64,000 nt of DNA. It comes from Pirellula sp. GTDB taxonomy: Bacteria; Planctomycetota; Planctomycetia; Pirellulales; PNKZ01. Shown piece by piece: positions 43,126 to 50,993 of the stretch. Location of the stretch: positions 62,001 to 126,000 of the forward strand of contig PNKZ01000019.1 in assembly GCA_013822735.1 (NCBI GenBank), given 5' to 3'. Position numbers and translations under genes: made by a program. The notes under the pieces are model-generated. The model searched no databases, had not been told where the DNA came from, and saw only the letters and a list, made by a program, of their open reading frames with translations. Position 1 is the stretch's first letter. Each line of letters starts with the position of its first letter.

Positions 43126-44697
43126 ATGAATGAAGAACAACTCAACGACGTTTGGAACCAACTTTTGGCCGACCTGCCGCGCTACGGCGCGCTGGAGCAG
43201 GAGCGCCGCGCCGCGATCGGCGAAACCCTCCGCGAGACCGAGCTCGGCGACACGGAAGCGGCCGACGAATTCCTCGCCGTGCTCAGCGCCGAACCTCCCG
43301 CGGCCGACGGTCGAGAGCAGGTTTTAGCCCTGTTTTTGCAGCATTCCGCGCAACCCTGGCTGCAGCGCGAGCCGGAACTGGCGCTCCCGCCCGACGCCGT
43401 TCGAAGGCTGGTCGCTTGGTACCATGCGGCCGGTTGCGAGGCGCTCCGTTTGCCGATCTTGCGCACGCTCGCCATCGACGGTTACCCGCCGGCCGCCGGC
43501 GCTCTGGCCGAGCTGGTCGCCGCCGATCCGCCGGCCGACGATCGCCAGTCGCTGCTCGCGCTGGTTCCCCTCTTCCAACCGCGCACGCAACCGCTGGCCG
43601 GCGCCGCCGCATTATTTCCCAGATTGCTCGACGCGGTCGCCAGCCCGGCCCTGGCTCCGGCCGTTCTCGACCTCGCCAATTTCCTGACGCGCCGCGAAGT
43701 GCTCCCCGAACATCCTGCCAAAGCGCGCGCCGTGGAGCTCTCCGGCCTGTTGGGGGCGCTGGTCGGGCGCTTATCGCGCATCGAGGAAAAGCCCTCGGAA
43801 TACGCGAAAACGCCGCAGGAATTAAGCACCATTGTCAACGAAGCGGTCGCGCTCATGGTCTCGCTGTGCGATACGCTCTCCCTGACGGGGGACCCTGCCG
43901 TGGTCGGCAAGTTGCGGCAGGTTTTAGAGCTGCCGCATCGCCGGCTGCAGACCGAGGCGGCCGCGGCGCTGGCCAAGCTCGGCGAGGACGAGGGGCGAGA
44001 CCGGCTCATCGATTTGGCCAAGCAGCCGGTCGTCCGCACTCGGGCCCTGCACTACCTAGAAGAACTCGGCGCGCTCGACAAGCTCGATGCGAGTTTCCGC
44101 ACCCCCGAGGCCCGCGCCGAAGGAGACCTCGCGGCTTGGATGGCCCAGCCGACGCGGTTCGGCGTCGCTCCTGATACGTTGGAGCTGATCGACACGACCA
44201 AGCAATTTTGGCCCGGCTATGTCGACCCCGTGACCTGCTTCTTGTTCGTGTACGAATACCAGCGCGGTGCGAAAACGGTCGGCGGCGTCGGCCTCGCCGG
44301 GCCCACGACCAACGCCTTGCAGATCGATCTGCAGGATCTGCCGCCGAACGATATTTACGCCCTCTATGCCGGCATGGATTCCGAGCACGGCGAGATTTAT
44401 GAGACGCCGGTCGAAGAACTGTCGCCCGATCAGGCCGACGCTTGGACGAACGTGGCCGGCGCGCTGAAGAACCAAGGTTACGACAAGCCGGAGCTCGCAC
44501 TTTGGGGGCATTTCTTTGGCGAGCAATTCGCGATTGCCACGGCCGTGCACGACGGGCGGCCCGGCGTGCTGGTGATCGCCGACGACCACAGCGAATGGTT
44601 TTCGCTACCGGTGCCCGGCGGAACGCTGGGGCCGGCACACGTCTACGCTCTCTTCAAAGGCCGCCGGCTGTTGAAGGCGTTTAATAAAGAGGGGTAA
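43126..44697 (+). CDS. HEAT-like helical repeat protein, cytoplasmic
   Basis: 523 residues; ATG at 43126 behind GAGG. No signal peptide. Residues 1-330 are helical repeats of HEAT type (LRETELGDTEAADEFLAVL, RRLVAWYHAAGCEALRLPIL, KLRQVLELPHRRLQTEAAAA, LGEDEGRDRLIDLAKQP). Residues 345-523 form a different alpha/beta domain (YVDPVTCFLFVYEYQRGAKT, GGVGLAGPTTNALQIDL, HGRPGVLVI-like DGRPGVLVIADDHSEW). No catalytic residues are recognisable. A scaffolding role is plausible, as inference. Confidence 0.7.
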   Translation: MNEEQLNDVWNQLLADLPRYGALEQERRAAIGETLRETELGDTEAADEFLAVLSAEPPAADGREQVLALFLQHSAQPWLQREPELALPPDAVRRLVAWYHAAGCEALRLPILRTLAIDGYPPAAGALAELVAADPPADDRQSLLALVPLFQPRTQPLAGAAALFPRLLDAVASPALAPAVLDLANFLTRREVLPEHPAKARAVELSGLLGALVGRLSRIEEKPSEYAKTPQELSTIVNEAVALMVSLCDTLSLTGDPAVVGKLRQVLELPHRRLQTEAAAALAKLGEDEGRDRLIDLAKQPVVRTRALHYLEELGALDKLDASFRTPEARAEGDLAAWMAQPTRFGVAPDTLELIDTTKQFWPGYVDPVTCFLFVYEYQRGAKTVGGVGLAGPTTNALQIDLQDLPPNDIYALYAGMDSEHGEIYETPVEELSPDQADAWTNVAGALKNQGYDKPELALWGHFFGEQFAIATAVHDGRPGVLVIADDHSEWFSLPVPGGTLGPAHVYALFKGRRLLKAFNKEG

Positions 44698-44743
44698 TAG
44701 CGCGGACGGAGCGAGCGACTATTTAGCCCCCGTCGAGCCGCAG

Positions 44744-45052
44744 CTAGATCGGCGGCTGGCCGGGTCCGCGGACATGCATGACGTGAACCACCTGCTGCTC
44801 AACGCGAAACAACATGCGATATGGCCGGCCGTGCGGCGTGCGAAAAATCAACTGGCGAATGACATGGCCTTTGTGCGGGCTTTCATCCGCGACCGACCAA
44901 CTCTCCGGTGAATTCTCGAGAACATCCGTCGATGAAAAGAACTCGGCGAGCCACGTGGCGGCGCCTTGTTCGGAATGTTCTCGGAGCCAGTTGAATATTC
45001 GCTGCGCATCCTCTTGAGCTCGCGGCAAGACAATGACGCGATACTTGCTCAT
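44744..45052 (-). CDS. RelE/ParE-family toxin
   Basis: 102 residues. ParE/RelE fold signatures: YRVIVLPRAQEDAQRIFNWL at the N-terminus, IRQLIFRTPHGRPYRMLFRV and VVHVMHVRGPGQ at the C-terminus. Members either inhibit gyrase (ParE) or cleave mRNA (RelE); the sequence alone does not decide. Its ATG overlaps the stop of the upstream antitoxin gene by four bases (ATGA), the usual coupling in such pairs. Confidence 0.88.
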   Translation of the reverse strand: MSKYRVIVLPRAQEDAQRIFNWLREHSEQGAATWLAEFFSSTDVLENSPESWSVADESPHKGHVIRQLIFRTPHGRPYRMLFRVEQQVVHVMHVRGPGQPPI

Positions 45053-45291
45053 TCCGACGGAATCCCGTTTCGCTTACGAAACTCCTCTTTGAATTCTGCG
45101 AGCGGCGTTCCGAGCCCTGCTGCGATTTGGTCGGAAGCTTCGTCGAGCGCACGGATCGTGTCGCGATGTTCCGCCCAGTAATGCAAAGCGTCGCGCAGCA
45201 GGTCGTTTGACGACGCATATCCGCCGTACGACATTTCACGCTGAACAAGTGATTGCAGATCGACGGGCAAGTAACCAGCATCGGAACTCAT
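45049..45291 (-). CDS. ParD-like antitoxin
   Basis: 80 residues from the ATG at 45291 (another ATG is immediately upstream at 45294), after GGAG. The pattern LPVDLQSLVQREMSYGGYAS, then SNDLLRDALHYWAEHR is that of a ribbon-helix-helix DNA-binding dimer, and the acidic C-terminus (LAEFKEEFRKR) should wrap the toxin. It represses its own promoter in known relatives. It lies 62 bases downstream of the inositol-phosphate synthase gene on the same strand, so read-through is possible. Confidence 0.83.
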   Translation of the reverse strand: MSSDAGYLPVDLQSLVQREMSYGGYASSNDLLRDALHYWAEHRDTIRALDEASDQIAAGLGTPLAEFKEEFRKRNGIPSE

Positions 45292-45356
45292 CATTTGGCT
45301 CCAGGGGCTACATTCAAATTAGCAAGACTGCCCAACGTCGGCAAATTCGACGTCGT

Positions 45357-46568
45357 TCACTTCACCGCCGCGGCCCACTTCTCGAGTTCTTGGAACTGCA
45401 CCGTGAAGTCGTGTTCCGGCGTGCCGAGCGGGCTCTTGAAGAAGCTCGCCAAGAACGTCAGCGTGCCGACGTCGCCGTTGCGCCAGGCGCGTTCGGTGAA
45501 GCGCACCAGGTCGATCACCAGCGGCGCGGCTAGGAGCGAGTCGCAACCTTGCCAGATGAATTGAAACGTCATCGGCGTGCCGAGGAAGCCTTGGAAGTGG
45601 ATGTGATCCCAGGCCGTTTTCCAATCGCCCATGCTGGCGATGTATTCGATGCTCACGAGCGTCTGCGGCGGGTAGCCGAGAATCTGTCCGAGCAGTCGGT
45701 CTTTGCTCGTGACCTTGGCTTTCTTGTTGGCCGGGTCGTCGAGGACCTTGCCGTCCATGTTGCCGAAGATGTTGTGGCCGACCCAACTCATGACGTTCAA
45801 GTTGCGGCGAGCGAACATCGGCGCGAGCACGCTCTTCAAGAGCGTTTCGCCCGTCTTGCCGTCGTAGCCCATGTGCCGCGTTGATTTTTCACGGGCCAGT
45901 TCGTCGATGGCCGGCAAGCTCGAGCCGAGCGACGGCGTGAAGTTCAAATGCGAGTAGCCGAGCTCGAGCGCCGCAATGGCATACAGCGAGCTGGCCGGCA
46001 GCGGACACTTCTTCGGCTTGTCGAGCAGCTTGGAGAGTTCGCTCCACTTCGCGGGGAACTGCGCGACATCGCAGGGGGGCTCGGTCGAGGCGACGTTGAT
46101 CACCACGACGTGCGCGAGCTTGTTCTCGTCGGCGAACTTTTTCAAGTCGGCCTGCAGGCGATCGATCGCGGCGCGCGGCGATTCGTTCTTCGCTTCCTTC
46201 GTGCGCAGGCTCGGCATCGCGAAGCCTTCGATCGTGCCGCCGCTGTGGGCCACGGTGCCCGGGCGGATCACTTTATCGAGCTTGTCGAGGTCGGGCTTGA
46301 GCTTCGCAATGAGGCCGCCGTCGATCGCGCGGCTTTCCGTGCTCATGCGCATCGCTTCGTCGTAGCTGGAGATGTCGCGAATCTCGTGGCCGCCGAGCAC
46401 CAAGTCTTTCCAGTCGACGAGCTCGAGCCGTTTGAATTGCGGCAGCTCGCTGACCAGCGCGGTCGTCGCGGTGAGTCCCTTCTTCAAAGCCAACAAGCCG
46501 ACGATAGCGGTCGAGGCGACGCCTCCCTTGGCGCCGATAAACCAAATGCCGATGCGATTACGAGCCAT
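45357..46568 (-). CDS. ino1: Inositol-3-phosphate synthase
   Basis: 403 residues. Converts glucose 6-phosphate to inositol 3-phosphate with NAD. N-terminal Rossmann motif IWFIGAKGGVASTAIVG, then VVVINVASTEPP, the substrate region HMGYDGKTGETLLKSVLAPM with its Lys, and LNVMSWVGHNIFGNMDG. This is the prokaryotic/actinobacterial-like short form. It would supply inositol for phospholipids or solutes. No inositol-using partner is adjacent. Confidence 0.92.
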   Translation of the reverse strand: MARNRIGIWFIGAKGGVASTAIVGLLALKKGLTATTALVSELPQFKRLELVDWKDLVLGGHEIRDISSYDEAMRMSTESRAIDGGLIAKLKPDLDKLDKVIRPGTVAHSGGTIEGFAMPSLRTKEAKNESPRAAIDRLQADLKKFADENKLAHVVVINVASTEPPCDVAQFPAKWSELSKLLDKPKKCPLPASSLYAIAALELGYSHLNFTPSLGSSLPAIDELAREKSTRHMGYDGKTGETLLKSVLAPMFARRNLNVMSWVGHNIFGNMDGKVLDDPANKKAKVTSKDRLLGQILGYPPQTLVSIEYIASMGDWKTAWDHIHFQGFLGTPMTFQFIWQGCDSLLAAPLVIDLVRFTERAWRNGDVGTLTFLASFFKSPLGTPEHDFTVQFQELEKWAAAVK

Positions 46569-46810
46569 GCTATTGAACGCTTAAATCCGGGTGTGCGACG
46601 CGAGTGCGCCGATGGGTGGGAATGCGCTGGGCGGGACCGAATCTTCGATTGTCGACCGCGGCCCGAATTGCGTCAAGGACCGAAACGCCCGCTCCTGCGG
46701 CGGTATTTGAGCCGAACGACCGCCCACACTGGCGACGCATCGGCCGAGGTGAATAATACGGTTGCCGCCGTCGTTACGTCGCTCGTTGCCTACTTTCTCA
46801 AAGGTGCGTC

Positions 46811-47173
46811 ATGCCCAAGCTGATCACGGCCCCGCGTATCATCGAAGCGGCGGGCACGCCGACCAAGACCATCCAAGAGTTTGTCGGCCGCATCGCCAGC
46901 GGCACGACGCAGGCGAGCGTCGCGCGGATGATCAGCCCTTCGGGCTGGAGCGAGCCGGGACAGACGCCGGAGTTCGACGAGTACACCGTGGTGCTGCGCG
47001 GCACGCTGCACGTGGCGACGCGCGAAGGAGAAGTCGACGTCGAAGCCGGTCAGGCGATTATTGCACATGCCGGCGAGTGGATTCGCTACAGCACGCCGGG
47101 GCCGGAAGGCGCCGAATACATCGCCGTCTGCATGCCGGCTTTCTCGCCGGGAACGGTTCATCGCGATGCCTGA
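46811..47173 (+). CDS. Cupin-domain protein
   Basis: 120 residues. The cupin motifs are partly visible: PEFDEYTVVLRGTLHVATRE (motif 1 region, with Glu but without the usual HxH) and GQAIIAHAGEWIRYSTPG (motif 2 with one His). The middle ATREGEVDVEAG is the inter-motif loop. It resembles EutQ-like or small solitary cupins whose ligand is unknown. Its stop overlaps the next start by eight bases, so the two genes are coupled. Confidence 0.82.
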   Translation: MPKLITAPRIIEAAGTPTKTIQEFVGRIASGTTQASVARMISPSGWSEPGQTPEFDEYTVVLRGTLHVATREGEVDVEAGQAIIAHAGEWIRYSTPGPEGAEYIAVCMPAFSPGTVHRDA

Positions 47174-47966
47174 CGCCGTTCGAAACGTGCCGACGTGGGA
47201 AGTACGGCGCCGCTTGCAGCATCGCCCCGCCGGTCGGCCCGCCATGTATCAAACGTGGACCGATCTGTTGTTCGCGCATTGGCGCGTCGAGCCGGAGCGC
47301 ATTCAGCGCACGTTGCCGAAAGGTTTGTACGTCGACACGCTCGCCGGCTCTGCCTACGTCGGCGTCGTTCCCTTTTTCATGCGCAATATTCGCCCGCGCG
47401 GTTTGCCGGCCGTGCCCGGCATTTCCAACTTTTTGGAACTCAACGTGCGCACCTACGTGCACGACGAGGCCGGCACGCCCGGCGTTTGGTTCTACTCGCT
47501 CGATTGCAATCAGGCGTTGGCCGTGTGGACGGCACGAACTTTCTTTCATCTGCCGTATCGTCACGCCCGGATGAGCGCCGAGTGCGCGGGCAATCGTATT
47601 GCGTACGCTTCCGCGGTGCGTTCGACTTCGCTACGTTGCGACGTGACTTACGCCTTGCAGCGAGATACGGCCGCGGCCCGACCGGAGACGCTCGAGTTCT
47701 TCTTGGTCGAGCGTTATCTCTTGTACTCCGCCGCGGCCGACGGGCGATTGTTTACGGGCCAGGTCCATCATCGGCCTTATCCGGTTGCGGCGGCCGAGAT
47801 CATCGGCGACGAAGCTCCGCGGCCGTGGTATTGCAACCTGTTCGATCCCCACGACTTCGGCATCGATGCCGCGCGGCCCGACCACGTGTGCGGCTCGCCG
47901 GGCGTGGAGGTGGAAGTGTTCGGGCTCGAGCGTCACTTGCTGCGAGACGCGACCGTCGGCAAATAG
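47166..47966 (+). CDS. DUF2071 (YqjF-like) protein
   Basis: 266 residues from the ATG at 47166, inside the end of the cupin gene (ATGCCTGA). Family landmarks: MYQTWTDLLFAHWRVEPERI, LPKGLYVDTLAGSAYVGVVP and FLELNVRTYVHDEAGTPGVW, then FHLPYRHARMS. DUF2071 has a beta-barrel fold of unknown function and often appears with cupins or VOC proteins. The last 34 bases overlap the 3' end of the converging TPR gene. Confidence 0.9.
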   Translation: MPDAVRNVPTWEVRRRLQHRPAGRPAMYQTWTDLLFAHWRVEPERIQRTLPKGLYVDTLAGSAYVGVVPFFMRNIRPRGLPAVPGISNFLELNVRTYVHDEAGTPGVWFYSLDCNQALAVWTARTFFHLPYRHARMSAECAGNRIAYASAVRSTSLRCDVTYALQRDTAAARPETLEFFLVERYLLYSAAADGRLFTGQVHHRPYPVAAAEIIGDEAPRPWYCNLFDPHDFGIDAARPDHVCGSPGVEVEVFGLERHLLRDATVGK

Positions 47967-48547
47967 GCCTTGGCCGTCGCATTTTCCGGATCGAGGGCGA
48001 GGATCGCTTCGATCAGTTGCTTCACGTCCAATTGCTTCAACGCCGCACTGCAGACCAGTTGTTCGGCCAAGAAGCTGACGTCGGTCGGATACAGTTCCAA
48101 CATCCCGGCGTTCAGGTCGCGGGCCGGGCGAAACTTGCCTTGGATGCGCAAGGCGGTAGTCAGCCGGAGTGCGGCCGTGTATTGGTGGGCGTCGTTACCG
48201 AGAATCGTCTTACAGACGGCTTCCACTTCTTGCCACTTCTGCTCCGCCATCAAGGGGAGCGTGTAGCCGAGCCGCGGCTCGACCGACTTGGGCGCCATGC
48301 GCATGGCCGCTTGGTAGAACTGCTTCGACGACGCGTAGTCGCCCCGCAGATAATGCAGCCAGCCGAGCCGCATGTTGACCAAGTACGTTTGCTTCCGCGC
48401 GCTCAAGAGCGCGGTGACCGCTTCGTCGTACTGCTGCGACCGCTCCGCTTCGTACGATTTTACGAGGGCATCTTGTACGGCATCGGCTCGTGCCATGGTC
48501 GGCAGCATCGTCGCTGCGAAGAGAAGGAGTACGGATAAGTGTCGCAT
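47933..48547 (-). CDS. Secreted TPR protein
   Basis: 204 residues, ATG at 48547 with AAAGGA nine bases upstream. Signal peptide MRHLSVLLLFAATMLPTMAR. The mature part has TPR helices: ALVKSYEAERSQQYDEAVTA, MRLGWLHYLRGDYASSKQFY, LGYTLPLMAEQKWQEVEAV and LRIQGKFRPARDLNAGML. It starts 12 bases after the stop of the transporter-M23 fusion gene and is probably cotranscribed, so it may be a periplasmic partner. Its 3' end overlaps the converging DUF2071 gene by 34 bases. Confidence 0.8.
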   Translation of the reverse strand: MRHLSVLLLFAATMLPTMARADAVQDALVKSYEAERSQQYDEAVTALLSARKQTYLVNMRLGWLHYLRGDYASSKQFYQAAMRMAPKSVEPRLGYTLPLMAEQKWQEVEAVCKTILGNDAHQYTAALRLTTALRIQGKFRPARDLNAGMLELYPTDVSFLAEQLVCSAALKQLDVKQLIEAILALDPENATAKAYLPTVASRSK

Positions 48548-48559
48548 GGTAACGATCCT

Positions 48560-50758
48560 TTAACGGGCGCCGACGATTAATTCGTATGATTCATCCGTCG
48601 GGTCGACGGCTGGGAGCTCGGCAGGGAGCAATTCTTCGTGCGGCATGCGCACCACGTCGACCGGCTCGGCCTTGCGCACGCGCAGTTCCCACGCGCCACA
48701 GACGACGGCGCCGATCCCGTAGCGTGCGTCAAGCTCGACCCGGGCCGTACGCACGCCCAAGCCGAGCGGCAAATGGAGCGTCGTTTCAATCATGTCGGCC
48801 GACGTGTAACGGTGCGACGTCTCGACACGCGCCGCCGGTGCAAAAAGCGGCGCCGCGCCCCAGGCCAGCCAACGCCGCAGGCCGCGCGTCGCCAAACCGA
48901 CCGGAATGCAATCGCGCCATACGCTATGTCGGCCGCGCACCAGCGGTAGCCGGGGGATCGCCGCAAAGAGCAAGCTGAGCAACGGATCGCGCCCTTCCAG
49001 ACGATAGAAGTAGAACGTGCCGTCGAGCTTCCCGAAGTAAAGCTTGCCGCGGCCGGGGCAATCGAGATAGAGCGTGCCGTCGATCGCCATCTTCACTTCG
49101 AGCCGCAAGCTGCCGGCGGGCCGACCATGATGCACGACGTCGTACGTCACGACGTCGTTGAGCAGAAATTCCATCGCGGCGTCGAGCCGATCGTCGACGA
49201 CGGCCGGTTCGACCACGGTCCCCTTCTCCGGCCGCGCTTGAGCGTGGAACATGCCGCCGCTGCGGAACCGTGCAAATGCAAACGGCAGCGTGCCGCCGTC
49301 GACCTGCTCCGTCGCCTGTACGTGAATATGCAGATGCGGCTGCGGCGAGTAGCCGGAGTTGCCGCAAAGGCCGAGCAACTGTCCACGCTCGACCTGTTGC
49401 CCGACCGCAACGGCGATCGAACCTTGTGCGAAGTGCGACAGCTCGACGTAGAAGCCGCGCTCGTCGTGCACGACGACGTGGTTCCCCCAGTTGTGTAACT
49501 TGTCGACCCGGCCGATCGCATTGTCCGGCAAATCGTCGACCACCTTCACTACGCGGCCGCGACACGGCGCAAGCACCGGCTTGCGAAAGCAAAAGTAATC
49601 GCGCGGCTGTAAGCCTTCGCCGGCGTGCGTTCGGCCGTCGTCGCCGGTGATCACGAAGTCGTAGGCGTAGCGCCAAGGGCCTTGATGGGTCCACTCGTCG
49701 TCGAAACCTTGCCACACCGTCCAGCCGCCGAAGAACGGCAGCGACAGCGTCCGCCCGCCGTCGGCAAAGCGGCGCTTCGCGGCCAGATCGTTCTCCATGG
49801 TTTCCTCGGGCGTCGTGCCGATCACCTTCGCAAGGCCGGAGAATTGTTGCACGCCGAGCGTATAGAGCACGCCGAGCGTCACCAAGTTGAACGGCAGCGT
49901 ATAGGCCGGCACCGCGAAGAAATAGCCGAACACCTGCACGGCGTCGACCAGAACGATCGAGCAGCAGACGGCCGCCGCCGCGATGAGGAAACTGGTCCCC
50001 GACGGCACAAGAAACACGCCGCCGACGGCCATGGCAATCAGCAGGAAGTTGAAACTGTAGACGTCGAGATAGGCCTGCTCCGGATTGTCGAGCAACATCG
50101 CGCGCAGCGAAGTGCCGAGCAGGTATCCGCCGACGGCGAGCCCGAACAGAATCCGCGACCGGATCACGAGCAGCAAACTAAACATCGCTCCGACGGCGAC
50201 GCTCGGCACGAAGACGATCGCCCCGAGCGACTTGCAGAACCCGACGATCACGAGCGGCAGGCCGAAATCGTCGGACATCAGCTCGCTGAGCTTGCGCGAG
50301 TTGAGCCCTAGGCTGCTGTACCGCAGCGCGGCCGTGTGCATGATGGCGCTGCCGACGACGAACGGCAGACTCAGCGCCGGCAGATTCAGGTAGAAGCGGA
50401 AGAGATGCACGATCGCGGCCGTGAGCAGAAACGTCAGCACGCCGGCGACCATGATCAAAAGCGCCGTCGGCCACGACCACGTGAGCGTGGCGCCGAGTGA
50501 AAGGCCCGCCAGCAACGGGTTGTACGTGTAGTAGCCCGATTGCAAGGCTCGGGCATCCATGCGGATGAGCCGTGCGAAGGCATACGCCGCGACGACGGCC
50601 AACAATCCCGCGGCCCCGATTCGCCAATTCAAAAGCGTGCCGACGACGAGCACGAACCCGACCGCCGCGCGGCTCAGAAAGAAGATCTCCGCATAGCTGC
50701 GGACGATGCCTTGAACGACGGCGAACGTGGAACGGAGTGGTTGAAGTAGGTTCGTCAT
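48560..50758 (-). CDS. Urea transporter fused to an M23-type peptidase domain
   Basis: 732 residues from the ATG at 50758; the in-frame extension to 50839 is repeat sequence. Residues 1-310 carry about ten hydrophobic helices with urea-transporter features: SGYYTYNPLLAGLSLGATL, LPALSLPFVVGSAI and VPAYTLPFNLVTLGVL. From about 370 the chain continues with WRYAYDFVI, a lysostaphin-type M23 domain: VLAPCRGRVVKVVDD, WGNHVVVHDERGFYVELSHF, GQLLGLCGNSGYSPQPHLHI. The zinc ligands would be His/Asp in RYAYDF and the HxH in HLHIHV. A further 230-residue C-terminal domain is unknown. A TPR protein gene follows closely. Confidence 0.88.
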   Translation of the reverse strand: MTNLLQPLRSTFAVVQGIVRSYAEIFFLSRAAVGFVLVVGTLLNWRIGAAGLLAVVAAYAFARLIRMDARALQSGYYTYNPLLAGLSLGATLTWSWPTALLIMVAGVLTFLLTAAIVHLFRFYLNLPALSLPFVVGSAIMHTAALRYSSLGLNSRKLSELMSDDFGLPLVIVGFCKSLGAIVFVPSVAVGAMFSLLLVIRSRILFGLAVGGYLLGTSLRAMLLDNPEQAYLDVYSFNFLLIAMAVGGVFLVPSGTSFLIAAAAVCCSIVLVDAVQVFGYFFAVPAYTLPFNLVTLGVLYTLGVQQFSGLAKVIGTTPEETMENDLAAKRRFADGGRTLSLPFFGGWTVWQGFDDEWTHQGPWRYAYDFVITGDDGRTHAGEGLQPRDYFCFRKPVLAPCRGRVVKVVDDLPDNAIGRVDKLHNWGNHVVVHDERGFYVELSHFAQGSIAVAVGQQVERGQLLGLCGNSGYSPQPHLHIHVQATEQVDGGTLPFAFARFRSGGMFHAQARPEKGTVVEPAVVDDRLDAAMEFLLNDVVTYDVVHHGRPAGSLRLEVKMAIDGTLYLDCPGRGKLYFGKLDGTFYFYRLEGRDPLLSLLFAAIPRLPLVRGRHSVWRDCIPVGLATRGLRRWLAWGAAPLFAPAARVETSHRYTSADMIETTLHLPLGLGVRTARVELDARYGIGAVVCGAWELRVRKAEPVDVVRMPHEELLPAELPAVDPTDESYELIVGAR

Positions 50759-50784
50759 GGGTGTGTCAGCGTGGCGGCGGTCGA

Positions 50785-50989
50785 AATTCCAAGGACCAAG
50801 CACCAAGTTCCAAACAAGTACCAATGATCGAAACTTCAATGTGCGCTGCCGCGCGATTCGGTCATTCGGTCCTTGTTATTTGTTCGGAATTTGGTGCTTG
50901 GTCATTGGTTATTGGTTTTCGTCACAGGCACGTCGGCCTCACGGCTCGACGCTCGCCTTGCGGAACGCCACGGAGGGCGTTCCCTACAG
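50785..50989. repeat. Family-B palindrome followed by a family-A copy
   Basis: Left arm from 50785 (AATTCCAAGGACCAAGCACC...) pairs with the right arm to 50916 (...AATTTGGTGCTTGGTCATTG). This is the second copy of the element at 4191-4330. A family-A hairpin (GGAACGCCACGGAGGGCGTTCC) lies at 50961-50983 just before the stop of the decarboxylase gene. Confidence 0.8.
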
Positions 50990-50993
50990 ACGC

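Noticed and set aside
47195-48538. 447-codon plus-strand frame across DUF2071 and TPR genes
   Set aside because: It overlaps two well-supported genes in other frames and has Arg-rich shadow composition.
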